From: Phaeobacter sp. 22II1-1F12B
Lineage (GTDB): Bacteria; Pseudomonadota; Alphaproteobacteria; Rhodobacterales; Rhodobacteraceae
Assembly: GCF_002210165.1 (NCBI RefSeq)
Contig: NZ_AQQP01000001.1
Coordinates: forward strand, 434,001 to 498,000
Length of the DNA: 64,000 nucleotides
Direction of reading: 5' to 3'
Below, one piece after another: positions 44,403-51,639 of this stretch; position 1 is the stretch's first letter; every line of letters begins with the position of its first letter. Both the position numbers and the translations under genes were made by a program. The notes beneath the pieces were generated by a model. It worked only from the letters and a program-made list of their open reading frames with translations, did not search any database and was not told the DNA's origin.

Positions 44403-46064
44403 ATGTCCAAGGTCATCGACTTTCAAACCGATCCGTCCAAGTACCGCCATTGGCGGGTTGAATATGACGGCGAGGTCGCAAACCTGTTCATGGATGTCGA
44501 TGAAACCGGTGGGCTTTTTGACGGCTATGAACTGAAGCTGAATTCCTACGACCTTGGTGTCGATATCGAGCTGGCGGATGTCGTCCAGCGCATGCGGTTC
44601 GAACATCCCGAGGTGAAGGTCGTCGTGATGCAATCGGGCAAGGACAAGGTGTTCTGCGCGGGTGCAAACATTCGTATGCTGGGCGGCGCGAGCCACGCGC
44701 ACAAGGTGAACTTCTGTAAATTCACCAACGAGACGCGCAACACCTTCGAGGCGGCCGAGGAGGATTCCGGTCAGAAGTATATTGCCGCGGTAAAGGGTGC
44801 CTGTGCTGGTGGCGGCTATGAGCTGGCGCTGGCCTGTAACTATATCATGCTGACCAATGACTCGACCTCATCGGTTGCTTTGCCCGAGGTGCCGCTGCTG
44901 GCGGTTCTGCCGGGCACCGGTGGTCTGACCCGCGTTACCGACAAGCGCAAGGTCCGTCGTGACCGCGCCGACGTCTTCTGCTCAATCGAGGAAGGTATCC
45001 GGGGCGAACGCGCCAAGGAATGGCGTCTGGTCGATGAAGTTGTCGCGAACTCGAAGTTCGATGACACGGTGAAAGAGCGGGCGGCCGAGTTCGCTTCGTC
45101 TTCGAAAAAAGCGTCGGGCCTCAAGGGTATCGAGTTGAAGCCGCTTGATCGCAAGTTCGCCGACGACGGTTCGGTTACCTATTCGCTGGTCGAAGTCGAT
45201 ATCGATCGCGACAACGGCAAGGCGACCATCCTGCTGAAAGGCCCCGACGCCGATGCGCCAGCGGACATGGATGCGATGCAGGCGCAGGGATCTGACGCCT
45301 ATATCCTGCGTCTGGCCCGCGAGCTGGACGACGCGATACTGCACCTGCGTTTGAACGAACGTGAACTTGGCCTGATCGTGTTCACCACGCAGGGCGACCC
45401 GGAGCTGCTCGCAGCCCATGAAAAGCTGCTGCATGACAATGCCGATCACTGGCTGGCGAATGAAACGCTGAAGTACTGGAAGCGCGTGCTCAAGCGTGTC
45501 GACATGACCTCGCGCAGCCTTGTGGCGCTGGTCGAGCATGGTTCCTGCTATACCGGCGTCCTGGCCGAGCTGCTCTGGGCCGTTGACCGATCTTACATGA
45601 TGCTTGACGAGTTCGAAGGCGATAACCGTCCGACCGCCGCGATTACCCTGTCCGAGAGCAATTTCGGCGCCTACCCGATGGGCAACGACTTGACCCGGCT
45701 CGAGACCCGCTTCCTGGGTGAGCCCAAACAGGTCGATGCGCTGAAAGCCAAGATCGGTGAGCCGCTGGAAGCGGACGATGCGGATGAACTGGGTCTGGTG
45801 ACCTACATCCTCGACGACATCGACTGGGAAGACGAAGTGCGGATATTCATGGAAGAGCGCGCCAGCTTTAGCCCGGATGCGATGACCGGGATGGAAGCCA
45901 ACCTGCGCTTTGCCGGGCCGGAAACGATGGAGACCCGGATCTTTGGTCGCCTGACCGCGTGGCAGAACTGGATTTTCCAGCGCCCGAACGCGGTGGGGGC
46001 CGAAGGTGCCTTGCAGCGTTACGGCACCGGCCAGCGCGGCGAATACAACATGGAACGTGTGTGA
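44403..46064 (+). CDS. boxC: 2,3-Epoxybenzoyl-CoA dihydrolase
   Basis: BoxC adds two water molecules to 2,3-epoxybenzoyl-CoA, opening the ring to 3,4-dehydroadipyl-CoA semialdehyde and releasing formate. The 553-residue protein is of normal length and contains the enlarged crotonase fold: KVVVMQSGKDKVFCAGANIR, VKGACAGGGYELALACNYIM and VALPEVPLLAVLPGTGGLTR. Further BoxC-specific segments are ALVEHGSCYTGVLAELLWA and the end region RFAGPETMETRIFGRLTAWQ. It is preceded by AAAGGGAG and followed by boxB after 81 bp. Confidence 0.97.
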   Translation: MSKVIDFQTDPSKYRHWRVEYDGEVANLFMDVDETGGLFDGYELKLNSYDLGVDIELADVVQRMRFEHPEVKVVVMQSGKDKVFCAGANIRMLGGASHAHKVNFCKFTNETRNTFEAAEEDSGQKYIAAVKGACAGGGYELALACNYIMLTNDSTSSVALPEVPLLAVLPGTGGLTRVTDKRKVRRDRADVFCSIEEGIRGERAKEWRLVDEVVANSKFDDTVKERAAEFASSSKKASGLKGIELKPLDRKFADDGSVTYSLVEVDIDRDNGKATILLKGPDADAPADMDAMQAQGSDAYILRLARELDDAILHLRLNERELGLIVFTTQGDPELLAAHEKLLHDNADHWLANETLKYWKRVLKRVDMTSRSLVALVEHGSCYTGVLAELLWAVDRSYMMLDEFEGDNRPTAAITLSESNFGAYPMGNDLTRLETRFLGEPKQVDALKAKIGEPLEADDADELGLVTYILDDIDWEDEVRIFMEERASFSPDAMTGMEANLRFAGPETMETRIFGRLTAWQNWIFQRPNAVGAEGALQRYGTGQRGEYNMERV

Positions 46065-46145
46065 CGACAGGGGGACGGGCCTGATGCCCGTCCCACCTCT
46101 AATTGTTTGGGTGGGTAGGATCCCGCCACGCCAAGGGAGAGACAA

Positions 46146-47597
46146 ATGCTTGATTTGATCAACGTCAGCTATGACACCCAGATCCCCAACAACGTGGGGC
46201 TGTCGAGCGACAAGAAAGTGCTGAAGGCGCTGGAAAAGTGGCACCCCGGCTACATCAACTGGTGGAACGACCTGATCCCGCAGAACTTTCAGGAATCGAT
46301 GGTTTACCTGCGGACCGCCGTTTCGGTTGACCCCAAGGGCTGGGCTAAGTTCGACTATGTGAAGATGCCCGAATATCGTTGGGGTGTTTTGCTTGCGCCG
46401 CAGGTCGAGGATCGCAAGATCCCGATGGGCGAACATTTTGGTGAACCTGCATGGCAGGAAGTGCCAGGCGAATACCGCAATATGCTTAAGCGCCTGATCG
46501 TGATTCAGGGCGATACCGAGCCGGGATCGGTTGAACAACAGCGTTTCCTTGGCCTGACGGCACCGTCGCTCTACGACATGCGCAACCTGTTCCAGGTCAA
46601 CGTGGAAGAAGGTCGTCACCTCTGGGCGATGGTCTACCTGCTGCAGAAGTATTTCGGCCGCGACGGCCGCGAAGAAGCCGATGATCTGCTGGTCCGGTCC
46701 TCGGGGTCCGAGGAAGCGCCGCGTATGCTGGGTGCCTTCAACGAAGAAACGCCGGATTGGCTGTCCTTCTTCATGTTCACCTATTTCACTGACCGTGACG
46801 GCAAGATGCAGCTGGAATCGCTGGCGCAGTCCGGGTTTGACCCGCTGTCGCGCACCTGCCGCTTCATGCTGACCGAAGAAGCGCACCATATGTTCGTGGG
46901 CGAAACCGGGGTGGGCCGCACCATTCAGGCCACCATCGAGGCGATGAACAAGGCCGGGATCACCGACCCCTATGATATCAACAAGATCCGCGATCTGGGT
47001 GTCATCGACCTGCCGACGATCCAGAAAAAGCTGAACCTGCACTATACGCTCAGCCTTGACCTGTTTGGTCAGGAAGTCTCGACCAACGCGGCAAATGCTT
47101 TCAACTCGGGTATCAAGGGCCGCTACATGGAGAGCCGGATCGACGATGATCACCAGCTCAAGGACGCGACCTACAAGGTGAGCACCATCAAGGATGGCAA
47201 GATCATCACCGAGGATGCTCCGGCGCTGACGGCGATCAACATGCGCCTGCGTGACGACTATGTCCGCGATGCGGCTGGCGGTGTGAACCGCTGGAACAAG
47301 ATCATCGAAAAGGCCGGAGTCGATTTCCAGCTTAAGCTGCCGCACGAAGGTTTCCACCGTCAGATCGGTGTCTTCAGCGCGGTCGCCGTGGATCCGGATG
47401 GCAACATCATCTCGTCCGACGAGTGGAACAAGCGCAAGGACGAATGGCTGCCGACCAAGGCGGACGGTGATTTCATCCAGTCGCTGATGAAGCCGGTTCA
47501 CGAGCCGGGCAAGTTTGCCAGCTGGATCGCGCCGCCTAAAGTTGGCATCGACAACAAGCCGGGCGATTTCGAATACGTCAAACTTCACATGGCCTGA
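46146..47597 (+). CDS. boxB: Benzoyl-CoA 2,3-epoxidase subunit B (diiron oxygenase)
   Basis: BoxB is the diiron component that epoxidises benzoyl-CoA with oxygen and electrons from BoxA. The 483-residue protein shows the carboxylate-bridged diiron ligands in FQVNVEEGRHLWAMVYLLQ (ExxH) and MLTEEAHHMFVGETGVG (ExxH), plus the N-terminal YDTQIPNNVGLSSDKKVLKAL and the central WLSFFMFTYFTDRDGKMQLE typical of BoxB. Length is normal. It follows boxC and precedes the small Cys-rich gene and boxA. Confidence 0.97.
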   Translation: MLDLINVSYDTQIPNNVGLSSDKKVLKALEKWHPGYINWWNDLIPQNFQESMVYLRTAVSVDPKGWAKFDYVKMPEYRWGVLLAPQVEDRKIPMGEHFGEPAWQEVPGEYRNMLKRLIVIQGDTEPGSVEQQRFLGLTAPSLYDMRNLFQVNVEEGRHLWAMVYLLQKYFGRDGREEADDLLVRSSGSEEAPRMLGAFNEETPDWLSFFMFTYFTDRDGKMQLESLAQSGFDPLSRTCRFMLTEEAHHMFVGETGVGRTIQATIEAMNKAGITDPYDINKIRDLGVIDLPTIQKKLNLHYTLSLDLFGQEVSTNAANAFNSGIKGRYMESRIDDDHQLKDATYKVSTIKDGKIITEDAPALTAINMRLRDDYVRDAAGGVNRWNKIIEKAGVDFQLKLPHEGFHRQIGVFSAVAVDPDGNIISSDEWNKRKDEWLPTKADGDFIQSLMKPVHEPGKFASWIAPPKVGIDNKPGDFEYVKLHMA

Positions 47598-47699
47598 GCC
47601 TTACGGCTCGGCCTTCACCCCGCGCCTGATAACAACGGGAGAGGGGCCGTGATGGCCCTTCTGCAAGCAGAGACCAGGGGAAATGCCTGAAATTTCCCC
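47596..47699. other. Tandem hairpins in the boxB-boxA interval
   Basis: Right at the boxB stop a GAGCC-TTAC-GGCTC stem (47596-47609) is seen. A second, GGGCC with GGCCC, begins near 47644, and a third with arms GGGGAAAT (47677-47684) and ATTTCCCC (47692-47699) follows. None has a T-tract, so they look more like mRNA stability or processing structures than terminators and could set different levels of boxB and boxA. Confidence 0.45.
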
Positions 47700-47804
47700 G
47701 GGTCATGAGCCAGCCGTAGCGTAAACCGCCCTCCCGGATGGATCGGAGCCGGCATCTTTCGCTAACCTGCCTGCAACACCCTTGTGCATATCGGAGTTAC
47801 AGCC

Positions 47805-47981
47805 ATGATCATTTCGCGTTCCAAGCCCGGTTCTTCCCGCACCACCACGGTGGTACAGGCCTTTCCCGACGTTCAGGGAAATTGCGTTGGCTGCGAAAAC
47901 TGTTCTGGCCGATGCGCGGAATTGATTGATGTCCTGACCGTACCGGATATCGTTCTTTCCAAGAAACGCGAGTCTCAATGA
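47805..47981 (+). CDS. Small Cys-rich protein with CX2CX2CX3C motif, coupled to boxA
   Basis: A 58-residue product, MIISRSKPGSSRTTTVVQAF and onwards. Cys27, Cys30, Cys33 and Cys37 in GNCVGCENCSGRCAELIDV have exactly the spacing of a [4Fe-4S] ferredoxin site, the same spacing BoxA uses twice. Its TGA overlaps the boxA ATG (ATGA), and CGGAG precedes its ATG, so it is very likely translated and coupled to boxA. I know no named family. It might deliver electrons or clusters to BoxA, or be an accessory peptide; a proline after the last cysteine, usual in ferredoxins, is missing. Confidence 0.65.
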   Translation: MIISRSKPGSSRTTTVVQAFPDVQGNCVGCENCSGRCAELIDVLTVPDIVLSKKRESQ

Positions 47982-49171
47982 ACAAGCCACTCAAGCAGCA
48001 TCTGATCGACCCGGAAATCTGCATCCGTTGCTACACATGCGAGATGACCTGCCCGGTGCAGGCGATCGAGCATGACGATAACAACGTGGTCGTCGACGCG
48101 TCGAAGTGCAATTTCTGCATGGATTGCATTCCTGTCTGTCCGACGGGTTCCATCGATGAATGGCGCGTGGTGAACGAGCCCTATTCGCTGGAAGAACAGT
48201 ACGAATGGATGGAGCTTCCGGAGCAGGAAGAGATCGAAGTCGGCCCCGAGGGCGATGCGGATACCGAAGCGCTGGATGGCGCGATGGCGGCATTGCTTGC
48301 CGAGGCGCACAAGGGTGCGGGCGGCAAGGCGAAAGCCCCGGCAACGGCGTCTAAGCCGACCGTCAACATGTACAACCTGGGCAAGCCTGCCGAGGCCAAG
48401 GTTCAGGGCAATTATCGACTGACCGACGCGAACAGCGACAGCGATGTGCGCCATATCATCCTTGATTTCGGGGGGCAGCCGTTTCCCGTGCTGGAAGGGC
48501 AGTCCATCGGGATCATCCCGCCGGGAACCGACGACGAGGGCAAGCCGCATCTGCCGCGCCTTTATTCGGTTTCCTCGCCCCGCGACGGTGAGCGTCCGGG
48601 CTATAACAACGTCTCACTGACGGTGAAGCGCGAAGATTTGGGCCTGTGCTCGAACTACGTCTGCGATCTGGGCAAGGGCGATACGGTCAAGGTCACCGGT
48701 CCTTTCGGTGCGACCTTCCTGCTGCCGTCCGACCCCGAGGCGCATCTGATGATGATCTGCACCGGTACCGGTTCGGCGCCATTCCGCGGATTTACCATGC
48801 GCCGCCAGCGGGAGACGCCGTCGGTCAAGGATTCCCTGACGCTGATTTTCGGGGCACGCCGTCAGGGCGAGTTGCCCTATTTCGGGCCGCTCAAGAAAGT
48901 GCCTGACACGTTCATGAAAAAGGTCTTTGCCTTTTCGCGTGAGGCCGAGGGCGGCAAGCATTACGTGCAGGACAAGCTGCGCGAGGAATCCGAACAGGTT
49001 GCAAAGCTGCTCAGCGATCCCAAGGGCCACATCTATATCTGCGGGCTCAAGGCGATGGAGCAAGGCGTGGAAGAGGCGCTTTCCGATATCGCGCGCAAGC
49101 AGGGTCTGGTCTGGACCGAGGTCCGCGACGCGATGCGCGAAGATGGCCGCTATCACGTCGAGACCTACTGA
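47978..49171 (+). CDS. boxA: Benzoyl-CoA 2,3-epoxidase subunit A (FAD/2x[4Fe-4S] reductase)
   Basis: BoxA transfers electrons from NADPH to BoxB. The 397-residue protein has an N-terminal ferredoxin domain with two [4Fe-4S] sites, Cys15/18/21/25 (CIRCYTCEMTCPVQAI) and Cys44/47/50/54 (CNFCMDCIPVCPTGSI). A linker rich in alanine and lysine follows (~95-125), then a ferredoxin-NADP reductase module with RLYSVSSPRDG for FAD, MICTGTGSAPFRG for nucleotide and a YHVETY end. It overlaps the small Cys-rich ORF upstream and shares one base with the thioesterase ATG downstream. Confidence 0.97.
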   Translation: MNKPLKQHLIDPEICIRCYTCEMTCPVQAIEHDDNNVVVDASKCNFCMDCIPVCPTGSIDEWRVVNEPYSLEEQYEWMELPEQEEIEVGPEGDADTEALDGAMAALLAEAHKGAGGKAKAPATASKPTVNMYNLGKPAEAKVQGNYRLTDANSDSDVRHIILDFGGQPFPVLEGQSIGIIPPGTDDEGKPHLPRLYSVSSPRDGERPGYNNVSLTVKREDLGLCSNYVCDLGKGDTVKVTGPFGATFLLPSDPEAHLMMICTGTGSAPFRGFTMRRQRETPSVKDSLTLIFGARRQGELPYFGPLKKVPDTFMKKVFAFSREAEGGKHYVQDKLREESEQVAKLLSDPKGHIYICGLKAMEQGVEEALSDIARKQGLVWTEVRDAMREDGRYHVETY

Positions 49172-49602
49172 TGAAGGACGCCGGGCAGAAAAGCTTTGTG
49201 CATGAAATCCGCGTTGGCTGGGGCGATTGCGACCCGGCCAAGATCGCCTATACGGGTCGGCTGCCGGTATTCGCGCTTGAAGCGATCGACGCCTGGTGGG
49301 AGGACACGCTGGGAGGCGACGGGTGGTATCAGCTCGAGATGGACCGTGGTTTCGGTACGCCTTTTGTGCACCTCGAGTGCGACTTCCGCTCTCCTGTAAC
49401 GCCGCGCCATCGTCTGCTTTGCGAAGTCTTCCCGACCAAGCTTGGGACCAAGTCCATATCTTTCAAGGTGATGGGTCGACAGAACGGCGTGCTATGCTTT
49501 GAGGGCGGCTTTACATGTGTCTTCACAAAAGCGGCGACAGTCAGCACCATTCCGGCACCCGACGATATCCGGGCTATCGTTGAGCCGCTGATCCGGGGCT
49601 AA
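49171..49602 (+). CDS. Hotdog acyl-CoA thioesterase (4-hydroxybenzoyl-CoA thioesterase type)
   Basis: The 143-residue single hotdog domain has the Pseudomonas-type 4-hydroxybenzoyl-CoA thioesterase active-site segment RVGWGDCDPAKIAYTGRLPVF, with the catalytic aspartate in GDCDPA, and the acidic DAWWEDTLGG helix. It shares one base with the boxA stop, so it belongs to the box operon. It may release CoA from benzoyl-CoA or hydroxybenzoyl-CoA that accumulates. Hydrolysis of 3-hydroxybenzoyl-CoA would give the substrate of the gentisate branch, which is an inference. Confidence 0.85.
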   Translation: MKDAGQKSFVHEIRVGWGDCDPAKIAYTGRLPVFALEAIDAWWEDTLGGDGWYQLEMDRGFGTPFVHLECDFRSPVTPRHRLLCEVFPTKLGTKSISFKVMGRQNGVLCFEGGFTCVFTKAATVSTIPAPDDIRAIVEPLIRG

Positions 49603-49684
49603 CATCTTTTGGTATTACCTTACTGTATGAGTCGGGTAATTGAGCCAAAACAGATTGCCAGAAATCTGCGCACGTCGTAGGTGT

Positions 49685-49698
49685 TGCAATATAGTACA
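49685..49698. promoter_or_regulatory. Candidate BoxR operator at the boxR promoter
   Basis: TGCAATATAGTACA differs from TGCA-N6-TGCA at one base and lies 14 bp before the boxR ATG, overlapping the ribosome-binding or transcription start region. It suggests autorepression of boxR. Confidence 0.55.
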
Positions 49699-49712
49699 CA
49701 CAGCGGCAAGAT

Positions 49713-50630
49713 ATGAGCGAAATCACTAACTTTCGGGGCGAAACCAAGCCCGGCGGAACGCAGACACCGGTCGATGACGCGGTTGCATCGCTTATTCGCC
49801 GTGTCGGTGAACGCGTTCGTAAAGCGCGAGAACGCAAGGGTATTCCGCGCCGCGTGCTGTCAGAGATTTCCGGCGTGTCTCCGCGCTATCTTGCCCAGCT
49901 GGAAGCGGGTGAAGGCAATATCTCGATCGGGTTGTTGCTGCGTGTTGCCATCGCGCTGGACCATCGCATCGAGTGGCTGATCAGCGAGGAGGATCCATGG
50001 ACGTCCGAGGTGACGCGGGTTGCCGACCTTTATCGTCTCGCCAGTAAATCGATCCAGCAGGATGTGCTCGACGTGCTCAACGCGGAAAATCAGGATACCC
50101 GTCGCGCCAGCCGGCTGTGCCTGATCGGTCTGCGCGGGGCGGGTAAATCGACGTTGGGCGCGATGCTTGGCAAGGCAATGGGCGTTCCATTTGTCGAGCT
50201 GAACCGTGAGATAGAAGAGCACAGCGGGATGCCCGTGGACGAGGTTCTCGCGCTTTATGGTCAGGAAGGCTATCGCAGCCTCGAAGCGCAGGCCATCGAC
50301 CGGGTTATCGCGACCTATGACACCGTTGTTCTGGCGGTGGCGGGGGGCATCGTTGTTGAGCCAGAAACCTACAATACGCTGCTGAGCCGGTTCCACACAG
50401 TGTGGCTGCGTACCTCGCCGGACGAACACATGATGCGGGTGCGCGCGCAGGGAGACGAGCGCCCGATGGCTGGTAATCCCGAAGCGATGGAACAGCTGAA
50501 ATCGATCCTGACCAGCCGCGAGCCGCTTTACGCCCGCGCCGAGGCACAGCTCAACACATCGGGCGTCGCGGTTGAGACAGCTTTGTCACAACTGGTCGAA
50601 CTGGTCCGTGCGCGCGGTTTCCTTGGCTAA
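49713..50630 (+). CDS. boxR: BoxR: XRE-type regulator fused to a shikimate-kinase-like domain
   Basis: BoxR, a BzdR homologue, represses benzoate genes and is released by benzoyl-CoA. The 305-residue protein has a helix-turn-helix at about residues 28-85 (LIRRVGERVRKARERKGIPR, SEISGVSPRYLAQLEAGEGN) and a shikimate-kinase-like effector domain at about 133-300. Its P-loop GLRGAGKSTLG is at residues 139-149, followed by VELNREIEEHSG and VLAVAGGIVVEPETYN. Length is usual. It follows the thioesterase gene after 110 bp with its own TGCA-type motif, and is followed at once by the hydroxyacyl-CoA dehydrogenase gene. Confidence 0.95.
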   Translation: MSEITNFRGETKPGGTQTPVDDAVASLIRRVGERVRKARERKGIPRRVLSEISGVSPRYLAQLEAGEGNISIGLLLRVAIALDHRIEWLISEEDPWTSEVTRVADLYRLASKSIQQDVLDVLNAENQDTRRASRLCLIGLRGAGKSTLGAMLGKAMGVPFVELNREIEEHSGMPVDEVLALYGQEGYRSLEAQAIDRVIATYDTVVLAVAGGIVVEPETYNTLLSRFHTVWLRTSPDEHMMRVRAQGDERPMAGNPEAMEQLKSILTSREPLYARAEAQLNTSGVAVETALSQLVELVRARGFLG

Positions 50631-50643
50631 AGCAAAGCGCCGC

Positions 50644-51639
50644 ATGGTGATTGTCGGCAGCGGCGCCGAAGCCATCGCTGTTACCTCCCTTGGTGCGAAG
50701 AGCGGTTTCGATGTCGTCGTGGTCGAAGAGGATACCGCGAGCGCAGAGAGGTTTGCGGTATTTCTGAAACAGGTCGGCGGCGAGGCGGTGCAGGTCACAG
50801 CGGCGATCGGAGCCCTGAAATTGGCGGAGATCGTTGTGGAAGCTACGGATTTGCCGCAGGCCGCGCGATTGGACCTGCATCGTGACATCGCGGCAGAGAT
50901 TCCGGCGAATGCTTTGATCTGTTGCGTGGAACGAGAGGTTACAGGGGCGTCGCCTTTGGGCAACTGCGTCGGCTTTCATCTGGCGGCGCCAGTTCATCTG
51001 CGGCGCCTTGCCGAAATCACGCCGGACCGGCAGGGCAACTGCGAGGAAGCTGTCGTTCTAGCCAAAGAACTTGGACGAGAGGTGGTCATTTGTCCTCGCG
51101 ACAGCAGCCTGCTCAGCTCGGAACTGGGGCGTGCGTGGTACGCGGCCTTGGAAGAACTTCAGATGCGCGGGGCCATCCCGCATGAAATCGATGAGGCCCT
51201 TGTCGCCGAGGGGTTCGCGATGGGACCCCATGAGGCGCAGGATCTTGTCGGAACGGAGGTTGCCTATGCGGATCGGCGTCGGCGGGGCGATAATTCGCAA
51301 CTGATTGCCGACCGGATGGTCGAAGAGGGCCGGCTGGGCAAGAAAGTCGGCGTGGGCTGGTATCGTTATCCCGGCGGTGGCGGTGCGGTGATCGATCCGC
51401 TGGTGGAAGACCTGATCCGGGAAGAGGCCCATTTCGCGCGCGTGGAGCAGCGCAGTTTCAGGGATGCAGAAATCGTGGCATTCCTTCGCCGTGCCCTGAT
51501 CGAGGCGGGAAGGGAAACGGGCGCATCTTCGGATCTGCTTGAGACCGTCGCCATTCACGGTCTTGGTCTGCCACCCGGCTGGATCCAATGGTCGGGTCAG
51601 AGCGGGTCGCGCAACCAGCCCGGCAGAAATTCGATCTGA
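50644..51639 (+). CDS. 3-Hydroxyacyl-CoA dehydrogenase-like protein
   Basis: A protein of about 331 residues resembling the dehydrogenase part of FadB/FadJ. A Rossmann start VIVGSGAEAIAVTSLGAKSG leads the protein. The catalytic histidine region GFHLAAPVHLRRLAEITPD corresponds to the usual HFFNPV segment with downstream Glu. Two C-terminal helical modules follow (GFAMGPHEAQDLVGTEVA, KKVGVGWYRYPGGGG, HGLGLPPGWIQW). Some motifs are degenerate, including the NAD loop and the serine/threonine motif, so activity is not assured. A TTG at 50623 overlapping boxR is an alternative start. Its 3' end overlaps the convergent glycosylase gene by 43 bp. It could oxidise a 3-hydroxyacyl-CoA made by the crotonase or downstream of BoxC. 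Confidence 0.75.
   Translation: MVIVGSGAEAIAVTSLGAKSGFDVVVVEEDTASAERFAVFLKQVGGEAVQVTAAIGALKLAEIVVEATDLPQAARLDLHRDIAAEIPANALICCVEREVTGASPLGNCVGFHLAAPVHLRRLAEITPDRQGNCEEAVVLAKELGREVVICPRDSSLLSSELGRAWYAALEELQMRGAIPHEIDEALVAEGFAMGPHEAQDLVGTEVAYADRRRRGDNSQLIADRMVEEGRLGKKVGVGWYRYPGGGGAVIDPLVEDLIREEAHFARVEQRSFRDAEIVAFLRRALIEAGRETGASSDLLETVAIHGLGLPPGWIQWSGQSGSRNQPGRNSI

Noticed and set aside
44982-47588. 868-codon minus-strand open frame opposite boxC and boxB
   Set aside because: It spans two well-identified genes and the gap between them; no protein family signature is visible.
31950-51639. Catabolic island as a recently acquired genomic island
   Set aside because: No integrase, transposase, attachment site or tRNA lies at its borders and base composition looks like the flanks; the tRNA pair is 2.3 kb away and intact.
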